From assembly GCA_023079485.1 (NCBI GenBank), contig CM041083.1:142986052-143050051 (forward strand): a stretch of DNA of 64,000 bases, read 5' to 3'. Position numbers and translations under genes: made by a program. Source of the stretch: Archilochus colubris. Taxonomy: Eukaryota; Chordata; Aves; Apodiformes; Trochilidae. The notes under the pieces are model-generated. The model saw nothing but the letters and a program-made list of their open reading frames with translations, searched no databases and was not told the origin of the DNA. Shown here in pieces: positions 26,704 through 37,737 of the stretch (the first letter of the stretch is position 1; each line of letters starts with the position of its first letter).

Positions 26704-28460
26704 GGCCTTATTTGTGAACAGGGGTTAAGTTTTTACATCCTACCACTGCAAAATTGACAATGATCGTCATGGCTAGCTAAACTGGATTTAGATTTAAGAT
26801 CTAGGATCCTGCTACTGTGTAGAGTAAAACTGACTGATGAAATGTTAACCCTAAAAATGTCAAGTTATACTGCACACAGTAACAGCGTCTTGGCCCTACT
26901 CCACGTGCCAACTAAGACAATGAAGTTAACAACTTCAGGATAATGTTACATTTGTGGAAAAAGACAACTGATGAGTCATAAATATCTGGATTTCCTCATG
27001 CCTCGCATGGAAAAAATATTTTAAAATGTAAAAAACCAAGAAGTCTAAGTGAAAATCAGTAGTATTTTCAGTTAAATAATTTTAAATCACCACATCTGCC
27101 TTAAGAGAAATAAAAGGCAAGAGAATTAACTGGAATTCATTACACTGTAAGGAGTAGGCACACCAATCTCAAGTTACTATTTTCAGCCTAGTACACATAA
27201 TAGGACATGAGGGCAAAGGTAGAAATCAAAGAAAAACAAATTCCAGTCATCAGGAAGCATTTTTCACATGAGAATCATAAATGTTGGAACGATCTATCAA
27301 GTAAGGTTAATGAGGCTAACAGCAAGCAGCCAAGGAACATAAAATTAGATGGCAACATGGGTGGATGACAAAAAAGGAAGCAATTTTGTAATTATCCTGA
27401 AGGCAAGAATGCTTCTGATGCTCTTTGCATACCAACATACAGGGCGACTTTTGCCTTTCACTTCACCTGAAAGGCAAAAATCCAATAACCATCCCTAAGG
27501 GAATTGCACAGCATCAGTGACAGTATAACCTAGCCCATGGGTTTTATGGAAGGTAAATAAGACATGAGAAAGGGAGGGTTATTTTTCCTCGGTTGGCTAT
27601 GATTTTAAAACTAGGTTAATTATTCTGACTTGCTGCATTTTGCAAATTTCTTACATTCACTTACAGTTTCATACAGTAATACTTAAGGACTATAGGAAAA
27701 AATCTATTCTTGAAACTGTTCTCACGGAGTAACAAAGATAACTTCACTGCATCACTCTTTGACTTGATGCTGCATGACATTCTGATTATGAATCATGTAG
27801 GAAATTACCATGCCAAAAAATCAACACAATATAACTTACATGGGTTTAAAATACATTTTTTGCGAAGTGTCTGATGGAATTTCAGTTAAAGAGATGTGGG
27901 TTTTTGGTGATACCCAGTGTCAGTGATTCCTCACCCAGTGCTATTTTGCAGTTAAGTTACATGGAAGAAAGCGTAATATTTTCACTGGCAAAGTTAACTG
28001 ATATCATGCAGATGGGACACAATAAATTAAGGTATGATCTAGATTCAATGCTAATATGGGAGCAATGAAAATACATTTTATTACTGCTTATTGTAAATTC
28101 CTACCCATAAACAAAGAAATTTGAGGCAGACAGATTAGGAGGTACCCTTTCTGAGCTGTTTCTCTGACAAGAGTCGTAACAGGGTCTTGGTCAAGAAGAC
28201 CCTGTACCACACTTGAATGAAAAGATATCATACAACACTTGGCCATATAAATTGAGTTGTACTGAATAGAAATAAGGAGGTTATACAACTTTCTTATTTA
28301 AGTCTAATGAAATGCCTGGTCCAGTTGTGACTGACAATTTCAAGTAGGAATGCAAGAGGACTTGCCGATAAGCCACATACAAATATATGTATTATCTACA
28401 TAATTAAAACTAGCAATGCTGAGCTCTTTCAATGACCTTGCAAAGGTAAGACATAAGCTC

Positions 28461-28506
28461 AGAGGCAGATTTTAAGGCCAGATCAATGTGGTCTAACATC
28501 TGCGTT
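28461..28506 (-). repeat. probable ancient CR1 3'-end remnant
   Basis: GCAGATTTTAAGGCCAGATC, followed by CAATGTGGTCTAACATCTGC, resembles the complemented tail of old amniote CR1 families (a GATTTTAAGGCCAGAAGG type with ATCATCTAGTCTGACCTCCTG). Heavily decayed. Confidence 0.45.
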
Positions 28507-28517
28507 TGTTTATTGTA

Positions 28518-28672
28518 AGAGTAATCAACTACTGGAACAACTTAGCAAGGTCTGTGATATGAATGTCTCTGACATTGGAAAAACAAAAAGTACAGATGGG
28601 ATGTTTCTCTAAAGCTGGCACTGTAATTTAAACATGAATTAAATTCAGGAAATTCTCACAGCCTATATTATA
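28518..28672 (+). repeat. probable ancient CR1/L3-like remnant
   Basis: The words ACTGGAACAACTTAGCAAGG, a GATGTTTCTCTAAA-like segment and AATTCTCACAGCCTATATTA match in order the decayed C-terminal frame and 3' UTR of old amniote CR1/L3 elements. The similarity is weak and needs a library search. Confidence 0.45.
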
Positions 28673-31600
28673 AATATTAGCCCTGTTTTATACATTCCCT
28701 GTTTTTCTTTACACCAATATGCCACATGAACTAAGTGTACTCTATCACCGAGTCTGTACTTTTAAACTGATGATAAGCAAGGACTACAGAAGAGAGATTA
28801 AAGACCTAACAGTTTAGTGCTGTAAGTCTTAGATAATGAAGAGTAATGTGGTGGGAGTGCCATAAGACTGAAATGAATAAAATTCCCAGCTGGTTGCTCA
28901 CATTAACATTATTTATGTCAAACCCCAGACACAGCTTCACTGGTTGATCACAAATGTAGAAGACCAGTTTGGGGACATACTGACTCACTTGTCCAGAATC
29001 CTATTCTGATCTTCTGGTTCCTAGGAATCAAAAATTGAAGCTGCATATAGTAAAACATTTCTCAGCTCAGACAGAGAGATATGACATACAACTATAAAAC
29101 CAAGAAAGCCAAAAGATGTATGTAATGTTAAGTCACTCATTATTACCTGAGGGGGGTTTGGAAAGCAGAACTTCAGTAACGATTAACATGAAACCTGACT
29201 GTCAGCACACACTGGCACCATTTCTATTAATTGTTACCCTGAACATTAAATTCAGTCAATCCTATTGTGCTCTGTTGCATCTCCCAGCAACCAGCAGAAA
29301 AGGTTGAACACTTGCAGCCTGATCCAAAGTGTGCTCAAACCCACTGAATTAAAGGGTGTTTCTACAAGAATGCTGTACTCCCACTTTAAAAATTTACTGA
29401 AAAAATTAGACCATTTGATAGCACCAATTTAAATAAGAGTTTTCTGTTGGAAGACAACATGCTGTTCTGCTTAAAAGGTAGTGGCATGAAATAGCTCTCA
29501 TAACACTGCAGTTAATCATTACAAAACTGTTAAGCCAGAGAAGTATTGTGTTCTTCGGCCCTAGTTATTTAGACTTGAAGCAATTTGTCACATGCCCTTA
29601 ATAATGAGACAGAATCCATGCAATAATAAATCAAGATCTTACACTGCTAAGTCTTTATAAAGCATGCTGAATATACTCTTTTGAAACACGTGGACCTTTT
29701 GGGGCATGTCTAATGCAGCATGTAGCAATACCACCCAGAGGTTTAAAAAGTGAATTTCAAATGACCCACCCTGGGTACTGTGTCTGGCCTGAATAGTTTG
29801 GGTTGTAAAGTATTTGTAAAATCTTCTAAAGCAATTCATTAGGAAAGTTCTAGCTGTAGAAACACAGGGCTTAGTGCAAACAACTTTTATCTTGGCGAGG
29901 TAGCCAGCTCAGTAACCTGTAGTGATGGAAATCAGCAGGGAACAGCGTGCCACTCTGAGTGTGGAAGGATAAAACATTTCTTTCCCCGTTATTTTCAGAG
30001 TTGAGTGGTGTTACAAATAATGTAATGCAACTGTGGCATGGGTGTGTGTACTGAATGCTGAGGGGGAGAAGGTGGTTAACAGCCTGCTTTTACGCCAGCA
30101 GGGAGAATGAGTTCCTTCTCCCCCATTTGCTCGGCCAGGCAATAAGCACCTTCTGGATCACATAGATTTTGGGGCATGGCTCACTTGCCCAAAGGCTGCA
30201 AGACCAATATCACAGGGATGGACATGCAGCAAGTCCTGACTTGCTTACACTCCCTAGCTCATCAACCACTCATGTTGGGCTTCTATTTTAAGACAGTCCA
30301 CATGGCTCTGCTGCTGTAGAGGCTGACACTGCAGGAGGAGAGCTGTGTGGATCTACAGTAGGCAGCATTTCCAGATCTCCCACAGGCTCGGTTGGGAGCC
30401 CTGTTCTGCAGCTGGACCCCTTAGGGACTTGCTCTCTGCTCTGCTTGTGAAATTCTGGAGCTTCCCCTTTCCTCAGGTCTCCCAAGTTTTCTGGTATTTG
30501 TCTTGCTGCTTTTAGACGTGCGGCGATTTTGGGAACAGATGATCAGATCAAAAGGTCAGAAGTCTTTCCTGCTTTTGCTCTGGAGCACAGTCTTTGTGTA
30601 CATTGTTCACTTGAAAGATGCAAGGGACAGCTGACACTATGAACCAGGCCCTCTGCAAAGGCTAGCCAGACTATCTAAAATTACATTCGGTTCTCAAGTG
30701 CCAGAAAAAAGGGAATTTCTTCAAGCTATAGGAAAACTGAGTTGGTCTTTTGTTCAGAAAAGAAAGAAAGGAAAAAAAAAAAGCAACAACCTTGCACTTT
30801 ATTTCAATTCACCGTTTTCCCATGTCCTTTCCACAGGAAAACAGTAGTCCCTTTTGACAGTAGGCAAACTTGGCAGTAGGAAAACAGCAGAACTTCTGAG
30901 ATTGAACAGCAAGATTTCAGCAGCTGAAAAAACTTTAGGGCAATCAGACCACAAAAAGACAACAGAATGGTCCCGAGCTTGGCTTCTCAGCTACTGGGGA
31001 ATAGGACTTTCCTCAGAGAAAAGAGCAAATTCATGTTTACAGAAAAGCTGCAAACAATGGGGCATCTTAAGACGAATAGTCTTAGGAGGGCCCCTGTCCC
31101 ACTTTAAATTAAAAAATCCTGATTCTTCAGTGTGTACAGAAATGTATTTCGGGAGATGATCCTTCTGCACAGACAAAAGTATTACCATGGGTTTGCTTAT
31201 TATCTGCACACAGCACTGTAATCTCGCTACAGACTATGTCCGCAGGGTAAGTAGTGAAACTACTTGGCATCTGCATTTTCATATCCCTTGATCTCATGAA
31301 AAGGATGAACTTTAATCTTACAAAATTAATTGTGATGTTTTATGAAGTTATGTGTGGTTGTGTTCATTGAGTATTTTTTCTTTTAAGCATAATGAAAGAT
31401 CAGTAGCCTCCAGGCTAGGAATACGTGGCTGGGGCGGATTTCAGTCTACTCTCATTCATAATGAATGATGGATGTACTTCAGTTCCTCTCTCCTTGTTTA
31501 CACATGTTACTGGCTTTATAGAAGACTGAATGATACATGACTAACATGGAAATAACATTAAATGAAATACCTTGAACAAGTAGTAAAAATTACATCACCC

Positions 31601-32000
31601 TAATTTGAGATGGTATACTTCCAATGAAGCAGCTGACAAGCAAGGAATCCACCTCATGGAAACTGGATTCTAAACAGCAAAAGCTCCCAACATGCCAGTA
31701 CAATGTTTCTGACTGGCTCTGATTTGGTCATAGTAACTGCTGTATCCCCTTCCTTGGGGGAGAAACCAACAGACCAGTTGGTTTGAAGCATGAAGTCCTG
31801 CATACCTGTTAAGCAGTGCAGGACCATGCAAGCACATTGCTGTAGGGCTCACAGGGATTCCTTACTCTGACAAATTCAAGACTACAGTCCCAGTCTTCAA
31901 AGTGATTTATGATTCTGCCTCAAGCTACCTTACCAATCACCCATCTACTCAGTGGTGACCCTACATAGTCCAGTGTCCCTCAGGGACAATTAAAAAAAAA
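28673..32000. other. intronic stretch, no gene seen
   Basis: AT-rich intron. A possible old amniote repeat lies at 29311-29363. The segment at 31945-31990 (CAGTGGTGACC, then GTGTCCCTCAGGGAC) may be a piece of the following CR1 separated from it by an internal deletion. Confidence 0.4.
29311..29363. repeat. possible ancient amniote repeat remnant
   Basis: CAGCCTGATCCAAAGTGTGC followed by CCACTGAATTAAAGGGTG resembles a widespread old reptile/bird interspersed repeat with a CTGATCCAAAG, then CCACTGAAGTCAATGG-type core. Very short and decayed. Confidence 0.3.
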
Positions 32001-32888
32001 GGAAGGGAAGCCATCCAGAGGGACCCAGAGAGACAGGCTGGAGAAGTGGGACTGTGCCAGCCTCAGGAAGTTCAACAAGGCCAAGTGCAAGGTCCTACAC
32101 ACCTATGTTGGGCCAATCCCAAGCACAATGTCAGGTTGGGTGAAGAATGAATTCAGGACTGCCCTGAGGAAAAGGACTTATGGGTGCTGGGTGACGAAAA
32201 ACTAAACATGAGCCTGTAATGCCTGCAATGTGTGCTTGCAGCCCACAAAGCCAACCATATCCTGGGTTGCAACCATGCATCCAAAAGAGTGTGGCTAGCA
32301 GGTCAAGGGAGGGGATTCTCCCCCTCTACTCTGCTCTTGTGTGACTCCACACAGAGTACTCTGTTCAGTTCTGGAGCCCCCAACACAAGAAGTCCGTGAA
32401 GCTCTTGCAGTGAGTCCAGAGGAGGACCACAAAGCTGATCAGAGGGCTGGAACACATCTCCTATAAAGACAAGCTGAGAGAATTGGGGTTGTTCAGTCTG
32501 GAGAAGAGAAGGCTCTGGTGAGACCTTATAGTGGCCTTCCAAAACATAGAGAGGGCCTAGAGCAAAGCTGGGGAGGGGCTTATTACAAGGATACGTAGTG
32601 GGAGGACAAGGGGTAATAGCTTTACACTGGAAGAAGGTAGATTTAGGTTAGACATTAGGAAGAAATTCTAGACTGTGAGGTGGGGGGAGACACAGGGAAG
32701 CTGTGGCTGCCCGCTCCCTGGAAGTGTTCAAGGCCAGGTTGGATGGGGCCTTGAGCAATCTGGTCTATGACCAAATCACAGCCAGACAGAAACATTGTAC
32801 TGGTCTAGTGGGAGGTGACCCTACCCACGACAAAGAGGTTTGAACGAGATGATCTTTAAAGTCTCTTCCAACACAAACCATTTTATGA
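32001..32888 (+). repeat. CR1-type LINE copy A of a close pair
   Basis: About 890 bp of a CR1 subfamily runs from GGAAGGGAAGCCATCCAGAG through TTCAACAAGGCCAAGTGCAA and GAGAATTGGGGTTGTTCAGT to a TTCCAACACAAACCATTTTA end. The reading frame is broken by stops and frameshifts. It shares long near-identical blocks with 36908-37737, including a GACTTATGGGTGCTGGGTGA block in both. Confidence 0.9.
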
Positions 32889-35800
32889 GCTACGGTAAAG
32901 CACAGGTAATATTTTCTTGATGTTCTCTAACATCAGACTGGAATATACATCATGAATAGCTCCTATCTTATCCTCTTGAAGTCATAAACAAGACTATTAT
33001 GAACAAGTATCAACTAAGAGGGTTTAAAGCTTCCCCTCTTAGAGAAAAAAATAATTAGTTCAGTATTGGTAAGAGTAGGTATTTGACAGATGGTGTAAGA
33101 TGTCTGGATTCTGATTTGATTAAAAGAGAAATATATTTTTTCCAGTCCCCAGTCCATCAGCCATACACATTAAACATCAATTCCTTGGAAACATTTCAGG
33201 CATAGACAGTTTGATGTGTGGAAATGGTACCATATTTCATCTTCTTTGAGCCTTATTACACCTGTTTACTCACAGGAAATAGGTACTGATCCCTTTAGTT
33301 CCTGGATCACTGAGAGGATGGGTTTCCTTATTCTCAAAGACCAGGGCAAAAGCTAAGCAGATGATTTTATAGAAGATTTTTTTTAAGGCAGTATTAATAT
33401 CTTCACAGATAAGGCAGCAAACCTGTGATCCCCCAAAACAAAGAAAAACTTTTGCCATAGGCAGGGTTTGGAATAGAAAATTAAGAAAGAAATCTACACT
33501 TGAAGATGGCATTGTGTGACTGACAACTGATGAACTCCAGTTCACATCAAGTGAGGACAATTAAAAACCCCCACCTTCTACTACTCACCCATCCTTGTCT
33601 TTAATCTAAAATTCTTTATCTCTTAACTCTAACTCTTGTCTTTATCTAAAAAAAGATAAAAGAACATATTTTTGCCATTTGCCTCATCTCATCGCTCCAC
33701 GCAGATGGAAAATCTCTTGGGAGAGGGAGGCAGTTGAAGGAGATGCACTGCTGTGTTCATATTCTCCAAGAAATGATCAAAGTGCAGCTGAGGAGTGCAG
33801 CACAAGCCACCAGAAAATGAGCATGTAGCCAAGTGCAACATACTTTAGGCATTGTCCTTTCCTTGGGAAGGGCTGTATTTCCTAACACTTAGGCATGACA
33901 AAGAGGTCTACTAAATGACTTTTTGACCTCTCTGCAATTTGGTTTGTGACCTGTTGCCATTAACATCTATCTTCATGCTTATTTTTGTCTCTGATTTTAA
34001 TTACATGATGTAGTTATCAACAAATGGGGCATGATAATGAGACGGACCACCACATAAGGCTTGAACCACAACTGTCAGGAGGGGTTTTGGTTTTCTTTGG
34101 CGTAAATACCCTATTCAAATGGGTGATGTGGCAAAACCATTGTGAAGAGAGCTGCAAGTATTCAGAATGTGAACTTTTATTTTCTGTACTGACTGTAAAC
34201 CAGCTCATGCTTCTATTTCATCCCTGCTCAGGTAAAATTACCTAAAGACACCGGTGTGCATGAGAAATAAGAGCGGGCCCTGGTTTCCTCCCAGTTAATC
34301 TGTCACCCTCTGAGGCACACGTTCTCTCCGTATCTACAATTAATGTGTTTAGTAGCCCCATGCTTTGTAGCATGTAGATGCTTTTCCGCATTGCTTTTCT
34401 GTCAGAAAGTCCCATGCATGCTTGTTGCTTGGGCTAAGAAGCTTTCACTTGCTTTGCTTCAGCACTCCCTCAAAGCACTTTTGGGGCACAATGCAGGAGT
34501 CAGCATAATCTAAGGACCACAGGCAGCCTCTGAGGGCCCCCCCTGGTTTGGAAACTAAGAAGGCTAATTACCATGGCTAATTACTGTTATGGACATGGAC
34601 AGACTGTGCCAATTGACCACAAGGGCAAGGAATTCAACTGGGACTCTGCGGTATACTGTAAAGAACACAGCCAGAAAGGAAGCAGCCTGCGGGCTTTGGC
34701 GAGTTAAGAGATTACAGATGTGCTGGCTTCCTTGTGGGGATGTACAGAGGACAGAAGATTCGGGCAACTGCCCACCTACTCTTACCTCCGACCTGCAAAG
34801 CACCTGGGGAAAACCCAGCTTCGAGCCCCACACCACAAGGGCAATATTCAAATTTCCCCACTAACATCCTCCTCCCAGCCAGCGTCACTTCAGCTTTTCC
34901 AAGTGTCATGCGGAGAGGTCTGGGCTGTTTCCAGCAGACTGTTTCTCTGGCTTGGGGAGCTATGCAGGCTTCCCATGCTCTGTGGCCCCGGCGGCTATTC
35001 CCAGCCCGGCTCGGCATTCCGTTCTGCCCACTCCCTTCACTGTGGCTCAGCCCAGGACATGCTGGCAGCCCCTCTGACCAGCTCTGCTCTCCTCTCCTAG
35101 GACCTCCCTGGGGGTCCCCACACATGTGTTGGGGGTGCTGTGAGGCTTGGGACAGGTGGCTGAACATCAATTACACGGCAGGGTCAGCGGGGCTGCGGTT
35201 CAAATGTTACAAATGCCTCTCCTCATCTGTTTGCAGAACGCTGGGGGATTGCACAGGCAGAGCCCTAGGAGCCAATGCTCTGAGGAGAATGAGGGACACG
35301 GGAGTGTGATGGGGAAAGCCTGCTGAGCTCTCCCAGTTTCCCACCCCTCCTGGTTAAGAAACTCTGCTGCTCCTCAAGGCTGCAAGGCGCAGCAAGCGTG
35401 GGCAGGACCTGACAACGGAGACTCCTGTGATACAGGCAGCAGATTGCTGATTTGTACAGATGCTTGTTTTTTTTTTTTTAATTTTTTTTTTGTTTTTTTT
35501 AATATCCATGATGAAGAGCAGGTTTGTTTCCAAGCCTGGGTTTTCCAAGCCTGGGGTGTGTAGTAGGGAGGTCACTTTCCCACCAAGCCATGAGCTGAGG
35601 CCTCTCGAGGATGGGCAGGAGGGCATCCACACTGCTCTGCCTGCCACAGTGGTCATGGAAGGCTGGAATGTGAGCTGCAGGAGCCACATTGAAATAAACA
35701 CCCATGGGTGCAGAGCTGTGCTCTGGGACAAAGCCTAAACTTGAGGCAGTTTGTTGTTTTCTGATGGCACGCACAAAAAGAAGGAAAAAAACCAACAACA

Positions 35801-36907
35801 AAAAAATCCAACTAGCAGAAAAAAGGGCAAACGGAAGGGCTTGTGCTGTATACAAAACATTTAACTTTGTCTTACAACCCTTTTCTATATACAGTCTGAT
35901 TATATAGTCAGAAGGTGATTTTAACCAGCATAGAACCTTTAAATGCTTTGTGAAAAATAAAAAGAAAGCATAGCTGGAATAAAGAATTTATTACTTGGCT
36001 CCATCAACCAATGGTGAGAGGAGGTGTGGGCATGATCTGCAGCTAAGACCTGCCAAAAATAAGCCAAGCCTTATTTATCTGAATGATCTTTACTTGCTGA
36101 CTTCAGAACGCTACTTCAAAATAAAGGTTGTAATAATTTATGAATAAAGAGAACATCTGAAATATCCCAATCCATCCCTGGTAACCAATACAATGTAAAC
36201 GTTTGTCTAATTTTGCATGTCTAAAACAAAAATAGAACTCATTGGTAAACTTATGTGGAAAGTAATTTCTTTTTACTTGACAAAAAGTCCTTTCTTAAGG
36301 AACATCTGCCCTGTCAGGAGGGAAAAAAAAAAGGCCAAGTAACACTCCTTTTTCAATTCATATGGAAGGCTTTGGTCAATTTTGAAATTCTGTCCTGACC
36401 CTCTAAAAACATGCTAATTTCCCTCAATTTTCCACCAAATTTCAAACCTGCACGCCTATGGTTCCAGTGTACGTGTTTCCTGCCTTCAGCCTTCCCCTGC
36501 CTGCCTGGGCTGCACCACCACCTTGGGCCCTGCTGCAGCCTCGGAGCCTGGTGCCCCTCCTGCCCCAGGGGAGCCCTGGGTCTGGCCAGCCAGGTGCTGG
36601 GTTCACTCCCAGTGTAGCTGCACAGCATTCCCTCACAGCAGGGTGTGAGTTGAGCTGTGTGGGAGAAAGACCGTGAGAAGTGGGGTAGAGCTGTAGGGAT
36701 GTGACAGGAGGGTGAGGGCACCGCCTGCCTTCCCACCCCAGCCTCCATCATCTGGCAGTAACAACTCCGTGGGCTGCTGTTTAGGAAACTACATCTGTAT
36801 CTCCCCTCATTTCCAGGAGGTATAAATGGAAACATTTGTGTTCAGAAAATGTGGAAGACTAATGAAACACTGCTAATGTTGAAGAGGGAGAGTCTGGTTT
36901 ACATGTT
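32889..36907. other. intronic stretch with a GC-richer block
   Basis: The part from about 34250 to 35400 is richer in G+C than the flanks, and from 36440 to 36760 again, with overlapping open frames of up to 191 codons (34734-35309, plus) and 160 codons (36353-36835, minus). None resembles a known family, and both strands are open in several frames, which points to composition rather than coding. A T-rich tract is at 35467-35500. Confidence 0.4.
35467..35500. repeat. T-rich low-complexity tract
   Basis: Thirty-four bases, almost all T, with two A and one G. Confidence 0.9.
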
Positions 36908-37737
36908 GGAGGGAAAGGAAGCCATCCAGAGGGACCTGACAGGTTTGAGAGGTGGGACTGTGCCAGCCTCAGGAAGTTCAACAAGGCCAAGTACAAGGTC
37001 CTACACACCTGTGCTGGGCCAATCCCAAGCACAATGTCAGGTTGGGTGGAAAATGGATTCAGGACTGCCCTGAGGAAAAGGACTTATGGGTGCTGGGTGA
37101 CGAAAAACTAAACATGAGCCTGCAGTGTGCTTGCAGCCCAGAAAGCCATTACTCTTGGGCTGCATCCAAAAGAGCGTGGCCAGCAGGTCAAGGGAGGGGA
37201 TTCTCCCCCTCTACTCTGCTCTTGTGTGACTCCACACAGAGTACTCTGTTCAGTTCTGGAGCCCCCAGCACAAGAATCCTGTGAAGCTCTTGCAGTGAGT
37301 CCAGAGGAGGGCCACAAAGCTGATCAGAGGGCTGGAACACATCTCCTATAAAGATAAGCTGAGAGAATTGGGGTTGTTCAGTCTGGAGAATAGAAGGCTC
37401 TGGTGAGACCTTATAGCATCCATCCAGTACCTGAAGGCTGGAGAGGGACTTTTTTATAAGGATATGTAGTGAGAGGACAAGGGGTAATAGCTTTACACTG
37501 GAAGAAAGTAGATTTAGGTTAGACATTAGGAAGAAATTCTTGACTGTGAGGGTAATGAGACACTGTAACAGGTTGCACAGGGAGCTTGTGGCTCCCCCAT
37601 CCTTGGAAGTGTTGAAGGCTGGCTGGGGCTTTGAACCATCTGATCTAGTTGGAGGTGTCCCTTCCCATGGCAGAGAGCTTGGAACTAGATGATCTTTAAG
37701 GTCCTTTCCAACACAAACCATTTTATGAACTGTGCTA
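36908..37737 (+). repeat. CR1-type LINE copy B of a close pair
   Basis: About 830 bp of the same CR1 subfamily as copy A, same orientation, starting around GGAAGCCATCCAGAGGGACC and ending TTCCAACACAAACCATTTTA. The reading frame is broken. Differences from copy A include small deletions and substitutions, so they are not an assembly duplication. Confidence 0.9.

Larger units (their letters stand above)
24244..28460. other. intronic stretch, no gene seen
   Basis: AT-rich intron. It holds a TA-rich microsatellite at 26535-26657 and a 17-base A run at 26687-26703. A 143-codon plus frame at 24509-24940 has no resemblance to a known family. Confidence 0.45.

Noticed and set aside
34734..35309. 191-codon plus-strand frame
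   Set aside because: No family resemblance, no splice or promoter context, and the opposite strand is open too. Composition of a GC-richer block explains it.
36353..36835. 160-codon minus-strand frame
   Set aside because: No recognisable domain, overlapping open frames on the other strand, within a GC-richer intronic patch.
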